Positions 7,775 through 11,542 of a DNA stretch of 11,542 nt are shown here, in pieces. Both the position numbers and the translations under genes were made by a program. This DNA comes from Treponema sp. (GTDB lineage: Bacteria > Spirochaetota > Spirochaetia > Treponematales > Breznakiellaceae). Location of the stretch: NCBI GenBank assembly GCA_031259345.1, contig JAIRLQ010000070.1:1-11542 (forward strand), given 5' to 3'. The notes beneath the pieces were generated by a model that was not told the DNA's origin, searched no databases, and saw only the letters and a program-made list of their open reading frames with translations. Position 1 is the stretch's first letter; each line of letters opens with the position of its first letter.

Positions 7775-8968
7775 TTATCCCAAAAACCGCTTTTTACCTG
7801 AGCCGGCCAAGGCGGAAAGTATCTCTTGGGGGCATTTAACTTTTGACAGGAAGATCATGGCGGCGATGATATAGGGCTTGTGGCTTGCCTGCTTATAAAG
7901 CGGCACCCGGTAGCGGTCAAACACAGATGCTTCAACTTCACCTTCTTTACAGCTTACGCCGGAAATATCCGCAGGCAGGCAGTGAAGGTAAAGGGCTTTG
8001 CCATCCCGTGTTGACTTCATCAATTTTTCGGTACATTCCCAGTCTTTGTGGTTGGCATTTTGGGCAAGGAGTTCTTTTTCAAGAACCTTGATACCGTCTG
8101 TATCGCCTGCGCCGTAAAGATTGGTACGTTTTTCCATTGCCGCAAAAGGCGCCCAGCTTTTGGGATATACTATATCGGCGTCTTTAAAGGCCTCTGCCAT
8201 AGAGTTTGTCTTGCTGAACTTCCCGCCTGAGGCGACGGCATTCTTGCGGGCTACATCTTCTACTTCCGGCATGACTTCGTAGCCATCCGGATGGGCAAGG
8301 GAAACTTCCATGCCAAAGCGGGTCATAAGACCGATGACGCCCTGGGGCACCGAAAGAGGTTTGCCGTATGAAGGCGAATATGCCCAGGTCATGGCAACTT
8401 TCTTTCCCTTTAGCTTATCAACACCGCCGAAATAATGGATAATGTGATTCATGTCGGCCATGATCTGCGTGGGGTGGTCAATGTCGCACTGAAGATTGAC
8501 AAGGGTAGGGCATTGCTCAAGGTTGCCGTCGACATAGCCTTCCCGAACCGACTTGGCAACTTCGCGCATATAGGTATTGCCCTTCCCTATATACATGTCA
8601 TCGCGAATGCCGATTACATCGGCCATAAAGCTTACCATGTTGGCGGTTTCGCGTACTGTCTCGCCGTGGGCAATCTGGCTTTTCCCTTCGTCAAGATCCT
8701 GTACTTCAAGGCCCAGAAGGTTACAGGCAGAGCCGAAGCTAAAGCGGGTCCGGGTGGAATTATCCCGAAACAGGGAAATTCCCAGTCCTGAATCAAAAAT
8801 ACGGGTGGAAATATTATTTTCCCTTAGCCAGCGAAGGGCATCCGCCACAGTGTAGGTGGCAAGGATCTCGTCGTATGATTTTTCCCAGGTAAGGAAAAAG
8901 TCATTGTTGAACATATCCTTAAAATTAAGATTGTCCAGCCGTGAAGTGTACTGATTGATATAAGCCAT
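7775..8968 (-). CDS. ygeW: YgeW-type carbamoyltransferase homologue
   Basis: This 397-residue cytoplasmic protein of the aspartate/ornithine carbamoyltransferase family is essentially the length of E. coli YgeW (396) and longer than ordinary ornithine carbamoyltransferases (about 310-335). The carbamoyl-phosphate motif STRTR is at 71-75, HPTQ at 165-168 and HCLP at 329-332, so the catalytic phosphate-binding site is intact. The amino-acid-side loop does not show the ornithine motif SMG followed by Asp, so the acceptor is probably not ornithine. YgeW sits between a ureido-hydrolase-like peptidase and carbamate kinase, and the expected direction is phosphorolysis of a ureido compound to carbamoyl phosphate (inference; 2,3-diureidopropionate or its mono-ureido derivative is the best chemical candidate). 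The start follows the ygeY stop by 3 bases, with AAGGAG 6 bases upstream. Confidence 0.94.
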   Translation of the reverse strand: MAYINQYTSRLDNLNFKDMFNNDFFLTWEKSYDEILATYTVADALRWLRENNISTRIFDSGLGISLFRDNSTRTRFSFGSACNLLGLEVQDLDEGKSQIAHGETVRETANMVSFMADVIGIRDDMYIGKGNTYMREVAKSVREGYVDGNLEQCPTLVNLQCDIDHPTQIMADMNHIIHYFGGVDKLKGKKVAMTWAYSPSYGKPLSVPQGVIGLMTRFGMEVSLAHPDGYEVMPEVEDVARKNAVASGGKFSKTNSMAEAFKDADIVYPKSWAPFAAMEKRTNLYGAGDTDGIKVLEKELLAQNANHKDWECTEKLMKSTRDGKALYLHCLPADISGVSCKEGEVEASVFDRYRVPLYKQASHKPYIIAAMIFLSKVKCPQEILSALAGSGKKRFLG

Positions 8969-8971
8969 AAT

Positions 8972-10177
8972 TTACTCCTTGTTTTCTGTATAGATTGAGG
9001 GAAGGGCAGCGTAGACCGCGGCGCATTTTACCAGATCATCTTTCCATGTTATTTCGTTGGGGGCATGGGCCTGGGCTTCTTTGCCCGGGCCAAAGCCAAC
9101 GCACGGGATACCGTTGCGCCCCATAATGGTTACGCCGTTGGTGGAGAAAGTCCACTTGTCAACACGGGCTTTACCGTACAAGCCTTCGTGGGCTTTTACC
9201 ATAGCCTGTACTTCGGGGGCATCCTCGGGGCGGGTCCAGGTGGGGAAATAACATTCGATGGGATAAACAAGGCCCGTATAGCTGGGTTTGTCGTATTGGT
9301 ACATGGTTACTTTTGCGCTGTGTTTTTTAACCGACGGCAGCGCTTCAATTTCCGCAATGGCGGTTTTATCGGTTTCGCCTGCGGTAAGGCGGCGGTCAAT
9401 GCTGATGGCGCAAGAGTCTGCCACGGCGCAGCGGCTTGGGGAAGTAAAAAAGATTTCCGATACCGCCAGGGTACCCTTGCCCAGAAAGGCGTCGGTTTTA
9501 AGGCGGTTGTTAAGCTCTTTTACTTCGCCAAGGATTTCGCCCATTTTATAAATGGCGTTATCCCCCCGTTCGGGGGCTGATCCATGACAGGATACCCCCT
9601 GAACCTCAACACGGATTTCCATCCGCCCGCGGTGCCCGCGGTAAATGCCGCCGTCTGTGGGCTCGGTTGAAACAACGAATTCCGGTTTAATGCCTTCTTC
9701 GCGGATTATGTACTGCCAGCAAAGCCCGTCGCAGTCTTCTTCCTGTACGGTGCCGGTTACCATGACGCGGTATTTGTCATTAAGAAGTCCAAGATCTTTC
9801 ATGATCTTTGCGGCATAGACCGCCGCGACAGGGCCGCCGAGCTGATCGGAAGTGCCGCGGCCGCCGATTTCGGTTTCGTTCTCGTAGCCTTCGTAAGGAT
9901 CAAACTTCCAGTTGGCGCGATTGCCAATGCCTACCGTGTCGATGTGGCCGTCAAAAGCAATAAGGGTTTTACCTTTCCCCATATAGCCGATGACATTCCC
10001 CATCTTGTCGATACCCGCTTCGTCAAAACCAAGCTTTTTCATCTCATTAAGGATGATGTCGGCGTGGGCCTTTTCGCCGGCGCTTTCGCCCGGCTCCTTT
10101 ACAATACGGCGGAGAAACGCCGTCATGTCCGCCTTATATGCCTCGGCGGCTTTTTTAATTGCAGCAAAATCTATCAT
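8972..10177 (-). CDS. ygeY: YgeY-type M20 metallopeptidase/amidohydrolase
   Basis: This is a 401-residue member of the M20/ArgE/DapE zinc-hydrolase family (E. coli YgeY 403), cytoplasmic with no signal peptide. All expected residues are present: H78 and D80 in FDGHIDTV, bridging D111 in GTSDQLGG, catalytic E146 and ligand E147 in TVQEED, ligand E172 in STEPTDGG, and terminal ligand H371 in QAHAPNE. The lid-domain histidine H198 in SCHGSAP is also there. Related M20 enzymes cleave N-acyl or N-carbamoyl amino acids (ArgE, DapE, beta-ureidopropionase-type enzymes). Beside a carbamoyltransferase and carbamate kinase, removal of a carbamoyl group from a ureido acid is a better guess than peptide cleavage (inference). 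The start has AAGGAG 7 bases upstream and follows the symporter stop by 18 bases. Confidence 0.93.
   Translation of the reverse strand: MIDFAAIKKAAEAYKADMTAFLRRIVKEPGESAGEKAHADIILNEMKKLGFDEAGIDKMGNVIGYMGKGKTLIAFDGHIDTVGIGNRANWKFDPYEGYENETEIGGRGTSDQLGGPVAAVYAAKIMKDLGLLNDKYRVMVTGTVQEEDCDGLCWQYIIREEGIKPEFVVSTEPTDGGIYRGHRGRMEIRVEVQGVSCHGSAPERGDNAIYKMGEILGEVKELNNRLKTDAFLGKGTLAVSEIFFTSPSRCAVADSCAISIDRRLTAGETDKTAIAEIEALPSVKKHSAKVTMYQYDKPSYTGLVYPIECYFPTWTRPEDAPEVQAMVKAHEGLYGKARVDKWTFSTNGVTIMGRNGIPCVGFGPGKEAQAHAPNEITWKDDLVKCAAVYAALPSIYTENKE
8975..8980 (-). promoter_or_regulatory. Shine-Dalgarno site of ygeW
   Basis: AAGGAG ends just before the ygeY stop codon, 6 bases from the ygeW ATG, so ribosomes finishing ygeY uncover the ygeW start. 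Confidence 0.85.
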
Positions 10178-10184
10178 CTTTTGT

Positions 10185-10190
10185 CTCCTT
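10185..10190 (-). promoter_or_regulatory. Shine-Dalgarno site of ygeY
   Basis: AAGGAG lies in the 18-base gap after the symporter stop, 7 bases before the ygeY ATG. This gap is the longest non-coding stretch in the window. Confidence 0.85.
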
Positions 10191-10195
10191 CCGCA

Positions 10196-11542
10196 TTACC
10201 GGCTTTCCGCTATCGGGGGCAAGTCTGTGCTGTCCCGTTTCGAGGGCCGGATGAGCGTGAAAATGATATATACAATCAGGGCGCATACGAGCCCCGGAAT
10301 AACGGTCTGCTGTTCCCAGCCGAAAAACGTAAGGCCGGGAATCATTTTCCGTTCAAAAATAACGGAGACTATACTTCCCACAACCAGGGACGCGATAGCT
10401 CCGGCGGTGGAAGATTTTTTCCAATAGTGGCCGATCACATAGGGGAAAAACGCGCCGGCGGCCCGGAGGGTAAAAGAAAACATCAGAAGGTCGATAATGC
10501 TGGTAGCGTTCATCGCCACGATGAGGCTGAATACCCCCACGATGATCATGGTGATCTGGGTTACCCGCATGATCTCCTTATCGGAAGCGTCTTTCCTGAT
10601 AAACTGTTTATAAATGTCATTGCCGAAAATGGAACCCGCCCCCAAAAGGTCCGAGTCCGCGCTGGACATGGTGGCGGAGATGATACCTGAAAATAAAAAG
10701 CCCACAATCACCGCGGGCATGGTCAGGGCGGCCAATACCGGCAGGGAATACCGGGCGCCCTGGGAAAGGACCGTATCGGAAGACACCTTCCCCATGTTCA
10801 CCAGGGCCAGGGTGATGATCCCCAGGATGGTGGGGATAAAGGCGTACACCCCGTTTACCAGGGCCGCGAGGATGGACCCTTGTTTGGCGGCTTTACCGTC
10901 CCGGGCGGAATAGTACCGGGACACCGCTTCCTGCCCCACCGTGAAGGTGGAGACATACATGATCACCAGGGCGATAATCGCCTTGACCCCGCCTATGCCT
11001 TTGATAAGGTTAAACGTTTCCGGGGGCACATTGGCGACAACCTGTTCCCAGCCGCCGGCAAAATTCACCGCGAAAGGAATGGCAATCAACATCCCCAAAA
11101 CAATGAGGCCCACCTGAACAAAGTCGGTAATGGCGACACTCCACATACCCCCCATCACCGCATAGGCGGTTACTACCACCGCCACCGCGATAAGCGAAGT
11201 CTGCCAGCTTAAACCCAACATCACCGAAAGGATCGTGGCGGAGGCCATAAACTGCCCCGCGGTGAGGCCGATAAGGGGAAGGAACATGGTAATGGAGGTA
11301 AAGACCCCCGCCACCGCGCCGTATTTTCTGCGGAAATATTCGGGCACGGTCTTCACTTCCGTGGCCCGGATCTTGGGGGCCAGGAAGGTGAGGATCACAA
11401 AGGCCAGGCCCATGGTAAGGACATACCAGGCGGCGCTCAAACCCCACTGGGAACTGCCCAGGTTGCTGGCCTTCTCCACCACCCCCAGGGAACTTCCCCC
11501 GCCGATTTCCGTGGCCGCCAGGGTTCCCGCCATGAGCAGGGG
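10196..11542 (-). CDS. Sodium:solute symporter (SSS family), N-terminus outside the window
   Basis: This is an inner-membrane sodium-coupled transporter of the SSS family (LeuT-like fold). The frame stays open to the window edge with three codons (Pro, Leu, Leu) before the first visible Met at 11531-11533. That Met falls inside the conserved region after TM1 (AATEIGGGSSLG), so it is not the true start; about 40-60 residues including TM1 lie outside. Counting from that Met, family marks include TVPEYFRRKYG (62-72) and the TM8-region motif ISATMSSADSDLLGAGSIFGNDIYK-like segment (285-309), where Ser/Thr residues form the sodium site. At least ten further hydrophobic helices follow. The substrate cannot be told from sequence. 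Its place in the operon suggests a purine-derived metabolite, urea/ureide or pathway end product. It is GC-richer (about 60% in sampled lines) than the downstream genes. It is the first gene visible in the operon. Confidence 0.9.
   Translation of the reverse strand, partial: PLLMAGTLAATEIGGGSSLGVVEKASNLGSSQWGLSAAWYVLTMGLAFVILTFLAPKIRATEVKTVPEYFRRKYGAVAGVFTSITMFLPLIGLTAGQFMASATILSVMLGLSWQTSLIAVAVVVTAYAVMGGMWSVAITDFVQVGLIVLGMLIAIPFAVNFAGGWEQVVANVPPETFNLIKGIGGVKAIIALVIMYVSTFTVGQEAVSRYYSARDGKAAKQGSILAALVNGVYAFIPTILGIITLALVNMGKVSSDTVLSQGARYSLPVLAALTMPAVIVGFLFSGIISATMSSADSDLLGAGSIFGNDIYKQFIRKDASDKEIMRVTQITMIIVGVFSLIVAMNATSIIDLLMFSFTLRAAGAFFPYVIGHYWKKSSTAGAIASLVVGSIVSVIFERKMIPGLTFFGWEQQTVIPGLVCALIVYIIFTLIRPSKRDSTDLPPIAESR

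Noticed and set aside
7039..7839. Plus-strand open frame of 266 codons
   Set aside because: It lies opposite arcC, whose motifs are complete. The peptide has no recognisable domain and reads as an antisense shadow.
10178..10195. Possible internal promoter or terminator between symporter and ygeY
   Set aside because: The gap is only 18 bases, holds just a Shine-Dalgarno site, and shows no hairpin followed by a T run.
9944..10690. Plus-strand open frame of 248 codons spanning the ygeY-symporter junction
   Set aside because: It is antisense to two motif-complete genes, is rich in His/Gly/Arg as expected for a shadow of GC-rich coding sequence, and has no plausible ribosome site.
1..11542. CRISPR arrays, insertion sequences, tRNA or rRNA genes, long repeats
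   Set aside because: Reading both strands showed none; coding sequence fills essentially the whole window.

Overview
The window is one stretch of an eight-gene, single-strand (minus) operon with almost no intergenic DNA. In transcription order (right to left) it holds: a sodium:solute symporter (5' end cut by the window), ygeY (M20 metallo-amidohydrolase), ygeW (carbamoyltransferase homologue), arcC (carbamate kinase), an NCS2 xanthine/urate-type permease, ygfK (multidomain flavin/iron-sulfur oxidoreductase), ssnA (amidohydrolase) and hyuA/hydA (dihydropyrimidinase-like hydrolase, 3' end cut by the window). Junctions are 1 to 18 bases apart or 4-base ATGA overlaps. The longest non-coding stretch is 18 bases, so there is no room for an internal promoter, terminator or RNA gene. 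The operon promoter must lie right of 11542 and any terminator left of base 1.

The gene set matches the two halves of the E. coli xdh-ygeW-ygeX-ygeY-hyuA-yqeA and ygfK-ssnA-xdhD-xanQ region, fused into one operon. This set is associated with anaerobic degradation of purines, urate in particular, in gut bacteria. A chemically sensible reading is as follows. The NCS2 permease imports the purine. YgfK reduces the pyrimidine ring of an oxopurine, as dihydropyrimidine dehydrogenase reduces uracil. SsnA and HyuA hydrolyse the two rings open to a di-ureido acid. YgeW removes one carbamoyl group as carbamoyl phosphate and YgeY removes the other by hydrolysis. ArcC converts carbamoyl phosphate and ADP to ATP. 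The expected last enzyme (YgeX, diaminopropionate ammonia-lyase) and the molybdenum/selenium hydroxylase (XdhD type) are not in the window and would be predicted next to it. The pathway order is inference; the enzyme families are read directly from motifs.

The organism is a bacterium, very probably a fermenting anaerobe, because the operon couples catabolism to ATP through carbamate kinase and carries many iron-sulfur cysteines. A gut spirochaete (Treponema type) or a clostridial relative is possible, but the sequence alone does not settle this. GC content is uneven: single 60-base lines counted by hand give about 60-63% in the symporter, about 55% in ygeW and about 43-48% in ygfK.
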